The notes under the pieces: generated by a model
Database searches by the model: none
The model's input: only the letters and a program-made list of their open reading frames with translations
Told to the model about the DNA's origin: nothing
Source: CAVPDE01 sp963707125
GTDB lineage: Bacteria > Desulfobacterota > DSM-4660 > Desulfatiglandales > HGW-15
Assembly: GCA_963707125.1 (NCBI GenBank)
Contig: CAVPOU010000026.1
Location: 1-64,000, forward strand
Direction: 5' to 3'
DNA length: 64,000 bases
Shown here: piece after piece, positions 25,579-34,659 of the stretch
Layout of the letters: every line of letters begins with the position of its first letter
Numbering within the stretch: the stretch's first letter is position 1
Made by a program: the position numbers and the translations under genes

Positions 25579-26928
25579 ATGATTGGGATTTCGAAACTCT
25601 ATTGCGGGACGGTGGAACCCTCGGATGCCCTCCGCTACGGAAGGTCCTCAAAAGAGCTCCCCTCCCACCTTCTCCAGTTCTCTTCAGACAAGAAACCGGT
25701 GGTGGTCTGGAATGTGACCCGGGCCTGCAACTTGAAGTGCATGCACTGCTATGCTCATGCCACTGAAAAGGGGCACGAAAAGGAGCTGAGCACAGAGGAA
25801 GGCTTTGCCGTGCTGGATGACCTGGCCGAATTCGGTGTGCCGGTCGTTCTCTTCTCAGGAGGCGAACCTCTGGTTCGCAGAGACATCATTGATCTGGCGA
25901 GCTACGCCGTGGGCCTGGGCATGAGGGCGGTCATCTCTACCAACGGAACGCTCATTACCAAGAACATGGCCAAAGAGCTCCGCAAGGTGGGGCTCTCCTA
26001 CGTTGGGGTGAGTCTGGACGGCCTGAAGGAAGTCAATGATCGCTTTCGAGGGAAGGAGGGTGCCTTCCGCGATGCCATGCAGGGGATTCGGAACTGCCAG
26101 GGGCAAGGGCTCAAGGTCGGGCTCCGATTCACCCTGAACCGCATGAACGTGGAGGAGGTTCCAAGAATTTTCGATCTTCTGGAAGAGGCGGAGATCCCGA
26201 GAGCCTGTTTTTATCATCTGGTGTATGCGGGACGGGGTTCCGATCTTGTCGAGCACGATTTGGATCATGAAGAAACAAGAAAAGTCGTGGATCTCATCAT
26301 AGACAGGACCAAGGATCTCCACAACAGGGGCCTTGTGAAAGAGGTGCTCACGGTCGACAACCATGCGGACGGTCCCTATGTGTATCTCCGCATGGTGCAG
26401 GAGAAGAGCGAGCGGGCAGGAGATGTTCTTGAGCTGCTTAAGATGAATGAGGGAAACAGTTCAGGAAGGGGAATAGGCTGCATCAGCTGGGACGGCTCTG
26501 TTCATGCGGATCAGTTCTGGAGACATCTTAGCTTCGGTAATGTTCGGGAGAAACCGTTCAGCAAGATCTGGTCTGATATTTCCCATCCGGTGATGGCAAA
26601 GCTCAAGGACAAGAAGAAGCACGTGAAAGGCCGGTGCGCTGCCTGCAAATGGCTGGACATCTGCGGAGGGAATTTCAGAGTGAGAGCCGAAGCAGTGTCC
26701 GACGATCTCTGGGCCCCGGATCCTGCCTGCTACCTGTCGGATGAGGAAATAGGATTGAAGAAGAAAAGACAGAATACAGAAGACAGTAGACAGAAGCAAG
26801 AAGGTGCACGGTGCAGGGTGCAAGGTACACGGTTCAGAACAAATCAACTGACAACTGACCACGGACCATGGACAACCCGCAACAAGCAACCTGCAACCTG
26901 CTACATGCAACGGACAACTGACAATTGA
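25579..26928 (+). CDS. ahbC: 12,18-didecarboxysiroheme deacetylase AhbC (radical SAM)
   Basis: A radical SAM enzyme with TRACNLKCMHCYAHA (CxxxCxxC) near residue 47 and SGGEPL next; its SPASM-like C-terminal Cys cluster includes GRCAACKWLDICGG. Gene order with hemB, ahbD and ahbB identifies it as AhbC, which removes two acetate side chains from 12,18-didecarboxysiroheme to form Fe-coproporphyrin III in sulfate reducers and archaea. The natural protein should end shortly after ACYLSDEEIGLKKK. The reading frame then continues for about 53 codons into a dispersed repeat (26766 onward), giving an odd basic tail. ATG 25579 starts right after the AAA gene. Confidence 0.88.
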   Translation: MIGISKLYCGTVEPSDALRYGRSSKELPSHLLQFSSDKKPVVVWNVTRACNLKCMHCYAHATEKGHEKELSTEEGFAVLDDLAEFGVPVVLFSGGEPLVRRDIIDLASYAVGLGMRAVISTNGTLITKNMAKELRKVGLSYVGVSLDGLKEVNDRFRGKEGAFRDAMQGIRNCQGQGLKVGLRFTLNRMNVEEVPRIFDLLEEAEIPRACFYHLVYAGRGSDLVEHDLDHEETRKVVDLIIDRTKDLHNRGLVKEVLTVDNHADGPYVYLRMVQEKSERAGDVLELLKMNEGNSSGRGIGCISWDGSVHADQFWRHLSFGNVREKPFSKIWSDISHPVMAKLKDKKKHVKGRCAACKWLDICGGNFRVRAEAVSDDLWAPDPACYLSDEEIGLKKKRQNTEDSRQKQEGARCRVQGTRFRTNQLTTDHGPWTTRNKQPATCYMQRTTDN

Positions 26929-26965
26929 CGACTGACAGTTCACAACCTGCAACACGCAACCTGCC
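26766..26965. repeat. Dispersed repeat at ahbC 3' end; one arm of an 86-bp perfect inverted pair
   Basis: Contains AGAAGACAGTAGACAGAAGC, GGTGCACGGTGCAGGGTGCA and CAACTGACAACTGACCAC strings. Positions 26777-26862 are identical, in inverse orientation, to 41479-41564. The remainder (26863-26965) is a run of CAACCTGCAAC-type words. Confidence 0.9.
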
Positions 26966-26997
26966 ACGTGCGTTTCTTCAATGATCGAGGTTCCTCT

Positions 26998-27972
26998 ATG
27001 ATGGTTCGCCCCCGCAGACTTAGACAAAGCGCAACGCTTCGGGAAATGGTTCGAGAAACGAACCTTTCGCCAAAGGACTTCATCTATCCTCTTTTCGTAA
27101 AACCGGGTCATGGCAAGAAGGACCCGATCCCTTCCATGCCCGGCCAATACCAATTCTCTGTGGACACGATTGTTGAAGAAGCAAGGGAAGTGTGGGACCT
27201 CGGGATTCCCTCGGTCATCCTCTTTGGGATTCCTGACCGGAAGGATGCCGTGGGAAGCAGGTCCTATGCGGAAGACGGCGTCGTGCAGAGGGCGGTTGCA
27301 GGGATTAAATCGAAAGTGCCCGACATGGTGGTGATGACGGATGTTTGTCTTTGCGAGTACACGGATCACGGCCACTGCGGGATCATCAAAAACGGCAAAG
27401 TGGACAATGACTCAACGCTGGAGATTCTGGCGCGCCAGGCGCTGAGCCACGCGTACGCGGGAGCCGATTTTGTCGGTCCCTCGGACATGATGGATGGCCG
27501 CGTGGCTGCGATCCGGACGGCCCTGGATGCGGCCGGTTTCCAGGACACAGGCATCCTGTCTTATGCGGTGAAGTATGCCTCTGCCTTTTATGGTCCATTC
27601 AGAGAAGCCGCGGAATCAGCCCCGCAATTCGGGGACCGGGCAGGCTACCAGATGGATCCTGCGAATGCCCTGGAAGCCTTGAAGGAAGCCTGGCTCGATA
27701 TCGAGGAGGGGGCGGATATGATCATGGTGAAACCTGCGCTTCCATACCTTGACATTGTGAGACGGGTGCGCGAGCAGTGCCTCCTGCCCTTGGCAGCGTA
27801 CAATGTGAGCGGTGAGTTCGCCATGGTCAAGGCGGCTGCCGAAAAGGGTTGGATAGACGGGACACGCGCGATGATGGAAGTGCTGACCTGCATCAGGAGG
27901 GCAGGAGCCGACCTGATCCTCACCTACTTTGCTAAAGAAGCAGCTTTGATCTTAGATAAAAATAAGGTGTGA
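26998..27972 (+). CDS. hemB: Delta-aminolevulinic acid dehydratase (porphobilinogen synthase)
   Basis: The protein of 324 residues is complete: VKPGHGKKDPIPSMPG near the N-terminus, the zinc-binding Cys set TDVCLCEYTDHGHCG, one active-site Lys in SYAVKYASAFYGPFR and the second in MIMVKPALPYLDI, and the flap QMDPANALEA. It condenses two 5-aminolevulinate molecules to porphobilinogen, the first common step toward siroheme and heme. The Cys-rich site indicates the zinc form. ATG 26998 follows CGAGG by 7 nt. It lies between ahbC and ahbD, so tetrapyrrole supply and late heme steps are co-located. Confidence 0.95.
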   Translation: MMVRPRRLRQSATLREMVRETNLSPKDFIYPLFVKPGHGKKDPIPSMPGQYQFSVDTIVEEAREVWDLGIPSVILFGIPDRKDAVGSRSYAEDGVVQRAVAGIKSKVPDMVVMTDVCLCEYTDHGHCGIIKNGKVDNDSTLEILARQALSHAYAGADFVGPSDMMDGRVAAIRTALDAAGFQDTGILSYAVKYASAFYGPFREAAESAPQFGDRAGYQMDPANALEALKEAWLDIEEGADMIMVKPALPYLDIVRRVREQCLLPLAAYNVSGEFAMVKAAAEKGWIDGTRAMMEVLTCIRRAGADLILTYFAKEAALILDKNKV

Positions 27973-28018
27973 AATGATCATGGGTCGGATGGGTAGTGGG
28001 TCGATGATTTCAACAAAA

Positions 28019-28177
28019 GAAATCCGAAGCACGAAATTCGAAACTCGAAACAAATCCAAAATTCAAAAACCCAATGACCGAAACGAAAGCTACGTCATAA
28101 GGGCTCCTATTTGGGGCATTAGAATTTTGGTCATTTGATTTTGGTTCGGATTTCGAAATTCGAATTTCGGATTTCCG
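28019..28177. repeat. Dispersed GAAATTCGAA inverted-repeat element (MITE-like)
   Basis: The left arm AAATCCGAAGCACGAAATTC (28020-28039) and right arm GAAATTCGAATTTCGGATTT (near 28155-28174) are inverse; further internal pairing extends them (CAAAATTC / GAATTTTG). It is the same element as at 11015-11170 and sits between hemB and ahbD. Confidence 0.8.
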
Positions 28178-28206
28178 GAAATGTAAGCGGGGATGTAATC
28201 GGATTC

Positions 28207-29292
28207 ATGAACAAAGTTCATCCACATGCGAGTGCAGCTCCACGTTTGGTGGCCTGGGAAGTTACACGGAACTGCAATCTCAATTGCGTGCATTGCAGGG
28301 CCGCAGCAAGTCATGGTCCTTATGCCGGCGAGTTGAGCACGGAGAAGTGCCGGGAAATCCTGAATCAGATTGCTGTTGTGGGCCAGCCGATAGTCATTCT
28401 CACCGGCGGCGAGCCTCTCCTGAGAGAAGACATCTTCGAAATTGCTCAATATGGGACCGATCTGGGGCTTCGCATGGTTATGGCGGCCAACGGGACCCTC
28501 ATCACTCCTGAGATTGCGGGCAAAATAAAGTCCTCCGGAATTCAGCGGGTGAGCATCTCCTTGGACGGTCGGGATGCATCCACTCATGATCGGTTCAGAC
28601 AGGTGGAGGGCGCGTTTGAAGGATCGATCCAGGGGATTGAAGAGCTCAAGAAGGAGGGGATCGAATTCCAGATCAACACGACCATCACACGCCACAATGT
28701 GGAGCAGGCTCAAGCGATGCTCGATCTTGCCGTAACCCTTGGAGCATCAGCCCATCACATTTTCCTGCTTGTTCCTACCGGACGTGCCCGGGATATGACC
28801 AATCAGGAGATCAATGCGGAGCAGTACGAGAAGCTTCTTCACTGGTTCTATGATATGCGGAGCGCCGTGCCCATTCACCTCAAGGCGACCTGCGCGCCTC
28901 ATTTTTATCGCGTCTTGCGGCAGGAGGCCCACAAGAGGGGTGAAAAGGTTGACTACGCCACCTATGGTCTTGATGCCATGACCAGGGGGTGCCTGGGGGG
29001 CACATCCTTTTGTTTCATCTCTCACGTGGGCACTGTGCAGCCCTGCGGATATCTGGAACTCCAGAGCGGGGATCTCAAGAAGTCGACCTTTAAAGAGGTT
29101 TGGGACCATTCGTCTGTTTTCGAGAAACTGAGAGACTTCTCCAATTACAAAGGGAAATGCGGCGTATGTGAATACTTGCGGTTCTGCGGAGGGTGCAGGG
29201 CAAGAGCCTTTGAAGCGACAGGCGATTTCATGGCGGAAGAACCTCTTTGCACGCATCAGCCCTCCAGAAAGGCTGTCCATGGATGTCATTGA
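28207..29292 (+). CDS. ahbD: AhbD heme synthase (Fe-coproporphyrin III decarboxylase, radical SAM)
   Basis: The protein of 361 residues has the radical SAM motif WEVTRNCNLNCVHCRAAA (CxxxCxxC) near residue 25, TGGEPLLRED next, and a C-terminal Cys-rich auxiliary cluster region (KCGVCEYLRFCGGCRARAF). In the alternative heme pathway AhbD oxidatively decarboxylates the two propionates of Fe-coproporphyrin III to vinyl groups, producing heme b. Position after hemB and before ahbB supports the assignment over related SPASM enzymes. ATG 28207 begins MNKVHPHASAAPRLVAW. Its last 14 nt overlap the ahbB start at 29279. Confidence 0.88.
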   Translation: MNKVHPHASAAPRLVAWEVTRNCNLNCVHCRAAASHGPYAGELSTEKCREILNQIAVVGQPIVILTGGEPLLREDIFEIAQYGTDLGLRMVMAANGTLITPEIAGKIKSSGIQRVSISLDGRDASTHDRFRQVEGAFEGSIQGIEELKKEGIEFQINTTITRHNVEQAQAMLDLAVTLGASAHHIFLLVPTGRARDMTNQEINAEQYEKLLHWFYDMRSAVPIHLKATCAPHFYRVLRQEAHKRGEKVDYATYGLDAMTRGCLGGTSFCFISHVGTVQPCGYLELQSGDLKKSTFKEVWDHSSVFEKLRDFSNYKGKCGVCEYLRFCGGCRARAFEATGDFMAEEPLCTHQPSRKAVHGCH

Positions 29293-29727
29293 CAGGAAGA
29301 TCATCAATGCGATTCAGTCCGACTTTCCAATAACCTCACAGCCCTACCAGGAGCTTGGAAAGCAACTTCACCTGCCGGAAGACGAAATCCTGGATCGGGT
29401 GAAAGCACTCAAAGCCGCAGGCATCATCAGACGGATCGGCGGCAACTTCCAATCCCACAAGCTCAACTATAAGAGCACGCTCTGTGCCGCCCGGGTGCCG
29501 GAAGACAAAATCGAGCACTTTGTGGATGATCGTGAACAGCTACCCGGGTGTCACCCACAATTACCTGAGAAACCACGATTACAACGTGTGGTTTACTATT
29601 CATCGCCCCGAGCACGTCCTATATTGAGAATGCGTTAAAGGAAATCTCCGCAAAAACCGGGGTGGAAGAAATATACAGCTTGCCCGCGGTGAGGATGTTC
29701 AAGATCAAGGTGGATTTCGAGGTGTGA
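29279..29727 (+). pseudogene. ahbB: Siroheme decarboxylase subunit AhbB, two frameshifts
   Basis: The Lrp/AsnC-like N-terminus MDVIDRKIINAIQSDFPITS and HTH (GIIRRIGGNFQSHKL, with the redox-type loop) is in frame 1 up to about 29525. Coding then continues in another frame (IVNSYPGVTHNYLRNHDYNVWFT) and after about 29611 in a third (APSTSYIENALKEISAKTG ... VRMFKIKVDFEV, stop 29727). Pieces together make a normal AhbA/B-type protein of about 150 residues that removes acetate carboxyls from siroheme. The two one-base shifts are either sequencing indels or inactivation. No ahbA is in the window. Confidence 0.8.
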
Positions 29728-29733
29728 GAGCCG

Positions 29734-30012
29734 TTACCTGTACTTTTCGAGAATAACTTCGAGCTGGTCCTCTGTGATTTTTCCCGCCTCAACAAGAAGC
29801 TTGCCGATCCCGTCTTTTCTCAGCTCGTCGACGTCCATGATGGATTCAATGCTTTTTCCCTGTGTGCTGAAGATGGTGTACTCCAGGGTGAGATGCGATT
29901 TTTTCAAAACCCGCAGATCCTTGCCGATGAAAATGAAGTGGTTGCTGAGGATAAAATAACCGCATGCTAATATAACGGCCCAGATGACAAGTTTTCTTAA
30001 GGTCTTTTGCAT
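29734..30012 (-). CDS. Small membrane-anchored hypothetical protein
   Basis: A 92-residue protein with one N-terminal membrane segment (KLVIWAVILACGYFILSNHFIFI, residues 7-29) and a soluble tail ending in GKLLVEAGKITEDQLEVILE, which resembles the short helix pair found at the start of type II/IV secretion GspE-N domains. Function unknown. It is convergent with ahbB (6 nt gap) and has no obvious operon partner. Confidence 0.6.
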   Translation of the reverse strand: MQKTLRKLVIWAVILACGYFILSNHFIFIGKDLRVLKKSHLTLEYTIFSTQGKSIESIMDVDELRKDGIGKLLVEAGKITEDQLEVILEKYR

Positions 30013-30165
30013 ATCTTTACATCCTCTGGATGAGCGTTTTTATTGACTCAAACGAAAACGACGTCAACCCATTGTATAGAAGACAGGAAAGTTGCCTAAA
30101 AGATTATCAAAAAGTAGGAACAGAGTCAAGTCGCTCAACAGCTCAACAGTACTGCGAGGCATGAC

Positions 30166-30759
30166 ATGGAGCAGGTTAAACAGGCGGACCTCATCGATCG
30201 AGCTATTGAAGTCGCTGTGAAAGCGCATCAAAAGCAGAAACGAAAAGGGACAAGCATTGCTTACATCACCCATCCTTTTGCAGTGGGCATAATCCTTGCC
30301 GGAGCAGGGTGCTCTGAGGAAGTTGTTGCCGCCGGCATTCTGCATGATACGATTGAAGATGCCCGAATCAAACGGAGTCGCATAAGGGAGGAGTTCGGGG
30401 AGCAAGTGGCTTTTATTGTAGAAAAATGCACTGAGCCGGACAAAAGGCGGTCCTGGAGGGAGCGCAAACAGCATACCCTTGACTCCTTAAAAGAGGCCGG
30501 GCTCGACGTCAAGTTTGTTGTCTGTGCCGATAAGCTCCATAACATCAGAACCATCGCAAGTAACTACAGGAACGTGGGGGAGAGGGTTTGGAAACGCTTC
30601 CGGCGAGGACGAGAGGATCAGAAATGGTATTACACTTCGCTGGTAGCAGCACTTAGTTCAAAAGGAGGCAACGCCTCCTATGAGAAGCTTTACGAGGAGT
30701 TGAGGAGAAAAGTAAAAGAAGTCTTCAGCGAGTTTGAAAAAAAGGAGGATCAAGCATGA
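30166..30759 (+). CDS. HD-domain phosphohydrolase (SpoT/MESH1-like)
   Basis: The 197-residue protein shows the HD core of the (p)ppGpp hydrolase family: THPFAVGIILAGAG, the metal motif GILHDTIEDA (HD), a helix with EEFGEQVAFIVEKCTEPD and ADKLHNIRTI. Only the hydrolase domain is present, as in small alarmone hydrolases; there is no synthetase or TGS domain. A role in removing ppGpp or another pyrophosphorylated nucleotide is inferred from family. Its stop overlaps the next ATG by 4 nt, coupling it to a PK_C protein. Confidence 0.8.
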   Translation: MEQVKQADLIDRAIEVAVKAHQKQKRKGTSIAYITHPFAVGIILAGAGCSEEVVAAGILHDTIEDARIKRSRIREEFGEQVAFIVEKCTEPDKRRSWRERKQHTLDSLKEAGLDVKFVVCADKLHNIRTIASNYRNVGERVWKRFRRGREDQKWYYTSLVAALSSKGGNASYEKLYEELRRKVKEVFSEFEKKEDQA

Positions 30760-31334
30760 GCAAAGGAGTAGAAGGAAAGGTTTTCTATTTTGAGAAGAAA
30801 GGCTCTGTTAACACGGATCGAGCTCTGGAAATCGCTCTTGCCTGCTGTGAGGAGAAGGGAATCCGGAAAATTGTTGTGGCTTCTTCAACCGGAACGACGG
30901 CTCTCAGGCTGCATGACAAAGCCAAGCCTTCGATAGAAGTCATCGCCGTCACTTATGGGGCAGGGAGCAAATACCGGGAAGAAGTGGAGGAGTTCAATCG
31001 AAACCGTGAAACGCTGGTTGAAAAGGGAATTCGGGTCGTAAGGGGGATTCACGCCCTGAGCGCTACGGAAAGGACTTTCGAGAACAAGTACAAGAGCGGG
31101 TTTATTCCGCTCAACATTGTTGCAGATACGCTCCGAATGTTCTCCCAGGGCATGAAGGTCTGCGTGGAAGTGGCTGTCATGGCCGCTGAGGCAGGATTCG
31201 TAACCCCGGACGAAGAGGTGGTGGCCGTCGGCGGGACAGGCACGGGAGCAGACACGGCGGTCGTGTTGAAGCCGGCCTATGCCGCCGGCATGTTTGAAAC
31301 CAAGTTCAAGGCGGTCCTTTGCATGCCGGCGTAG
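30756..31334 (+). CDS. Pyruvate-kinase C-terminal-like (PK_C) domain protein
   Basis: The 192-residue protein is a stand-alone alpha/beta domain like the allosteric C-terminal domain of pyruvate kinase: TDRALEIALACCEEKGIRKI, VASSTGTTALRLHDK and VVAVGGTGTGADTAVVLKPA. No TIM-barrel catalytic domain is attached. Family members are of unknown role and may bind a phosphorylated metabolite. Start ATG 30756 overlaps the stop of the HD protein (ATGA), so both are made from one transcript. Confidence 0.8.
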   Translation: MSKGVEGKVFYFEKKGSVNTDRALEIALACCEEKGIRKIVVASSTGTTALRLHDKAKPSIEVIAVTYGAGSKYREEVEEFNRNRETLVEKGIRVVRGIHALSATERTFENKYKSGFIPLNIVADTLRMFSQGMKVCVEVAVMAAEAGFVTPDEEVVAVGGTGTGADTAVVLKPAYAAGMFETKFKAVLCMPA

Positions 31335-31339
31335 CACAA

Positions 31340-31612
31340 AGATTCACCGCAGCGGGCGCCGAGATCGCAGAGTAGATGATGAGACGTGAACAAGGGTGTC
31401 GTAGGTTTGGTTTTTGAACATTAAGATCTCTGCGCTCTCAGCGTTCTCAGCGGTAAAGATTCACCGCAGAGGTCGCAGAGCACACAGAGGAACCAAAGAA
31501 AGCGGACACGGATTTGCACAGGTAAACGCGGATTTTTTCTCTTTTTGATCCAATAAATCCGTGTTCATCTATGTCCCAATATTCTCTGCGGTAAGGGTTA
31601 ACCGCCGTATGC
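31340..31612. repeat. CCGCAGAG-family palindromic units with nested ACGGATTT repeat
   Basis: The first unit spans about 31345-31455 (TTCACCGCAGCGGGCG ... CAGCGTTCTCAGCGGTAAAG), the second 31460-31600 (TTCACCGCAGAGGTCGCAGA ... ATTCTCTGCGGTAAGG). Inside the second lies a different inverted repeat, CACGGATTTGCACAGG with AATCCGTGTTCATC. The family matches the array at 19.4-20.6 kb but has no GxxExxY gene. Confidence 0.8.
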
Positions 31613-31625
31613 CTTGAGCCGGATC

Positions 31626-32714
31626 TTAGAGCGCTTCCATCATGATCTCGGACAATTCTCTGACCAGCAGCCCTTTGTCTGTTGCCGGGTCTTCGTAAGT
31701 CATGACGCAAAAGGGACAGCTCGTGGCAATGACTTCAGCGCCTTTTTCGATCGCTTCGAGGACCCTCTTCTCACTGTTTCTCTGATAGGCCACCTCGGCC
31801 TCGTAGAACATTCTTCCGCCACCGCCCTCGCAGCAGAGGGAGTTCTCTCTTGAAGAGGTGAACTCCAGGAGTTCGAGACCCGGTATAGCCTTGAGGATGT
31901 CCCTGGGTGCATCGAAAATCTTGTTTTGTTTACCGAGAAAACAGGGGTCATGGTAAATGACCTTCTTGCTGTAAGGCGTCTTGAAGGAAAGGGTCCCTGC
32001 TGCGACCATTTCTGCCAGCAGTTCGGTGTAATGGGACACTTTGATGCCGAGCTCCCCGTATTCCTTCTTGAGGGCGTTCATGCAGTGAGGCGACAAGGCC
32101 AGGATCTCCTTCACCCCATACTTTTCGAAAGCAGCGGCATTCCCCTGCTGAAGGTCTTCGAAAAGGCCCGTCTCTCCCATCCTTCGTATTTCGTTGCCGC
32201 AGCAAGCTTCCTCCGGCCCCAGAATACCGAACTCCACGCCGCACTTGTTTAGTATCTTCGCTACGTTCACAGGGATGACCATACATCGGGGGTCGTAGGC
32301 CTGGATGCAGCAGGTGAAAAGCAGTCTTTTAGATTGTGTTTCCTTTATATGGGGGACCTTTATGCCTGCCTCATCCACCCATGCGCCCCTTTTGGGCTTT
32401 GGACGGCCCCATGGGTTCTTCTGTACATACGTGTTTTCAAGAGCTTTTTGAATCGTCAAAGGGATCTCCCCCTCTTCGACGAGGGCCGACCTGAGCTCGA
32501 AAATCATCTCCGACGGTTTGACATCCCTGGGGCACCTGAGCGTGCATTCCCCGCAGGAGGTACAGTACCAGGGGATCGATGCTTCTATGTCCCTCTGCAA
32601 AAGCTTTTTCCTCACGAGCATACGTATGTTGAAAGGGGTCATTCCTGATTCAGGGCAACTCCCCGTACACATTCCACACTGCATGCACATCGACACTTTG
32701 CTTTGGCTCTCCAT
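31626..32714 (-). CDS. Fe-S protein with two 4Fe-4S motifs and two CCG domains (HdrB/GlpC-like)
   Basis: The protein of 362 residues joins a ferredoxin-like N-terminus (CMQCGMCTGSCPESG and CTSCGECTLRCPRDVKP) to two cysteine-rich CCG domains (motifs LGPEEACCGNEIRRMGE near residue 180 and SLCCEGGGGRMF near 300). This HdrC-HdrB fusion layout occurs in GlpC, lactate-utilisation and heterodisulfide-reductase-like subunits that pass electrons to thiol/disulfide or quinone partners. No membrane or flavin partner is next to it, so the donor and acceptor are unknown. ATG 32714 has AGGAG 9 nt upstream; GTG 32723 is an alternative. Confidence 0.85.
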   Translation of the reverse strand: MESQSKVSMCMQCGMCTGSCPESGMTPFNIRMLVRKKLLQRDIEASIPWYCTSCGECTLRCPRDVKPSEMIFELRSALVEEGEIPLTIQKALENTYVQKNPWGRPKPKRGAWVDEAGIKVPHIKETQSKRLLFTCCIQAYDPRCMVIPVNVAKILNKCGVEFGILGPEEACCGNEIRRMGETGLFEDLQQGNAAAFEKYGVKEILALSPHCMNALKKEYGELGIKVSHYTELLAEMVAAGTLSFKTPYSKKVIYHDPCFLGKQNKIFDAPRDILKAIPGLELLEFTSSRENSLCCEGGGGRMFYEAEVAYQRNSEKRVLEAIEKGAEVIATSCPFCVMTYEDPATDKGLLVRELSEIMMEAL

Positions 32715-32815
32715 GATCTCCACTCCTCACACGAAAGACTTGATCGTTCAAGTTGCAAACAGATTATCCGTTGGCTTTTGAGCTCTCCGCCAAACCCATC
32801 CGTTTATTCCATACC

Positions 32816-32928
32816 CCTTCGACCTGCTCAGGGCGGTGAGCGAAGTCGAACCGCTCACCACGAACGGAAAATCAGATCGTTACGGTCTGTCTCATCCGTT
32901 CGCCCTGAGGTATCGAAGGGTGAACGGG
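32816..32928. repeat. Dispersed GAACGG palindromic repeat, two units
   Basis: Units CCCCTTCGACCTGCTCAGGG ... CACCACGAACGG (32816-32870) and CCGTTCGCCCTGAGGTATCG ... GTGAACGGG (32896-32928) match the pair at 3687-3780. The rest of 32729-33213 shows no gene. A glycine riboswitch was looked for before gcvPA and none was recognised. Confidence 0.8.
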
Positions 32929-33213
32929 ACTTTTTACGAGACCATCAAACAGGTTATTCACTTGTGGTTTGCTTCGCGCCCAAAACGTCGAGCGGCTCAC
33001 GGACCTTCCGCAAGGGGACGCCCGGCGGAGGCAAAGGGAAAAACGGATATGTAAATACCACGGAGTGAATTCTCAATCAAGGCCCGCTGATGAGGTAATG
33101 AATTCTGACCGGATATCTTCTCTGCAAAAAGGCTTGTGGCATTTCAGACGAGGCGAGGAGTATATTACACAACTTTTGAAACTTGCCTGATTTCATTCGA
33201 AGGAGGTCATCTC

Positions 33214-34657
33214 ATGGCCAGGAAAAAATTCGGTGTCCATCCTTATATTCCGAATTCCGTGCCCGAAGTCCAGCAGGAGATGCTTCGGGATATTGGAGTC
33301 AAGCGAGCATAGAGGAGCTTCACGCGACGCATCCCTGAACGGCTTCGGCTTGAAGAGAGAAATGAATCTTCCGGAGCCGCTCTTGTCCGAGTTTGAGCTG
33401 AAAAAACATGTGGAGACTGTTCTTTCCAGAAATACGAGCTGCCGGGACTATCTCAGCTTTCTCGGAGGCGGATGCTGTCAGCATCACGTGCCTGCGGTCT
33501 GCGACGAGATCAACCAGCGCTCTGAATTTCTGACCGCCTATGCCGGCGAGCCCTTTGAGGATCATGGCCGGTTCCAGGCGCTCTTCGAGTACGAGAGCCT
33601 GATGGGAGAAGCTTCTGGACATGGACGTGGTCAATGTGCCGACCTACGACGGCGCGCAGGCGGCCGCCACCTCGATCCGGATGGCTTCGAGAATCACAGG
33701 CCGTGACCATGTCTTGGTTTCCGACACCCTATCACCGGACAGACTCCTGGTGATCAGAAACTATTGCCGGTCGGATCTGAAGATCGAAGCGGTCAGGCAC
33801 TGTCCAGTCACCGGCCGAGTAGATCTTAAGGATTTGAAAGGCAAAATCTCCAAGGCGACCGCAGCCGTCTATTTTGAAAACCCCTCCTACCTGGGATGCG
33901 TGGATGACCAAGGTGAAAAAATCTCAGACCTGATTCATCAGGCTGGCGGAATCAGCGTTGTGGCTGTTGATCCAATTTCCCTGGGGTGATTGAGCCTCCG
34001 AGCCATTACGGTGCGGATATTGTGTGCGGTGACATCCAGCCCCTGGGAATCCACATGCATTTCGGCGGTGGTCATGGCGGATTCATCGCGACGCGGGATG
34101 AGGAGCGCTTCGTCAGGGAATATCCTTCGCGGCTCTTCGGAATCGAGGAAACAGCGGTTGAAGGGGAATATGGATTCGGGGATGTTCTCTACGAACGCAC
34201 CTCCTTTGCAGACCGCGACAAATCCAAGGAATTCGTCGGCACCGCTGCAGCCCTGTGGGGGATCACGGCGGGAGTCTATCTTAGCCTTATGGGACCGAAG
34301 GGCATGCAGGAGATCGGGAAAAGCATTATGCAGAAATCGCAATACGCGGCCAAGAGGCTCTGTGAACTCCGTGGCGCATCACTGAGTTTTCCTGAGTCCG
34401 TGTTTTTCAAGGAATTTGTCGTCGATTTCAACAAGACCGGCAAATCGGTGAAGACCATCAACGCAGCGCTTCTCAGAGAGAAGATCTTCGGCGGGGTAGA
34501 TCTGTCGGAGCAGTTCCCAGAGATGGGCCAGGCCGCCATTTTCTGCATCACTGAGATTCACGCGAAGGAAGAAATAGACCGTCTGGCTGAAACCCTAAAG
34601 AACATCCTGGGCCGGAGCAGAAAAGCCCGGATCGCGAAGAAGGGAAAGCGAGGATAG
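33214..34657 (+). pseudogene. gcvPA: Glycine decarboxylase P-protein subunit 1, about five frameshifts
   Basis: Start ATG 33214 follows GAAGGAGGT. The conserved chain must be read through frames in sequence: FGVHPYIPNSVPEVQQEMLR to 33300, SIEELHATHP (33306-), IPERLR (33331-), then LKREMNLPEPLLSEFELKKH to about 33605, DMDVVNVPTYDGAQAAATSI to about 33985, and VIEPPSHYGADIVCGDIQPL to the stop. The assembled protein matches GcvPA (about 450 residues), including YDGAQAAA and FGGGHGGF. GcvPA pairs with GcvPB to decarboxylate glycine. gcvPB 2 nt downstream is intact, so indel errors in the sequence are at least as likely as true decay. Confidence 0.85.
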
Positions 34658-34659
34658 CC

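Noticed and set aside
32729..33213. Glycine riboswitch upstream of gcvPA
   Set aside because: The interval was read for paired glycine aptamer motifs; only dispersed repeats and a ribosome-binding site were recognised.
33986..33991. TGA in gcvPA (and TGA 38674 in dctP) as selenocysteine codons
   Set aside because: The conserved protein continues in a different frame, so these are frameshifts, not recoded stops; the positions are not catalytic Cys sites.
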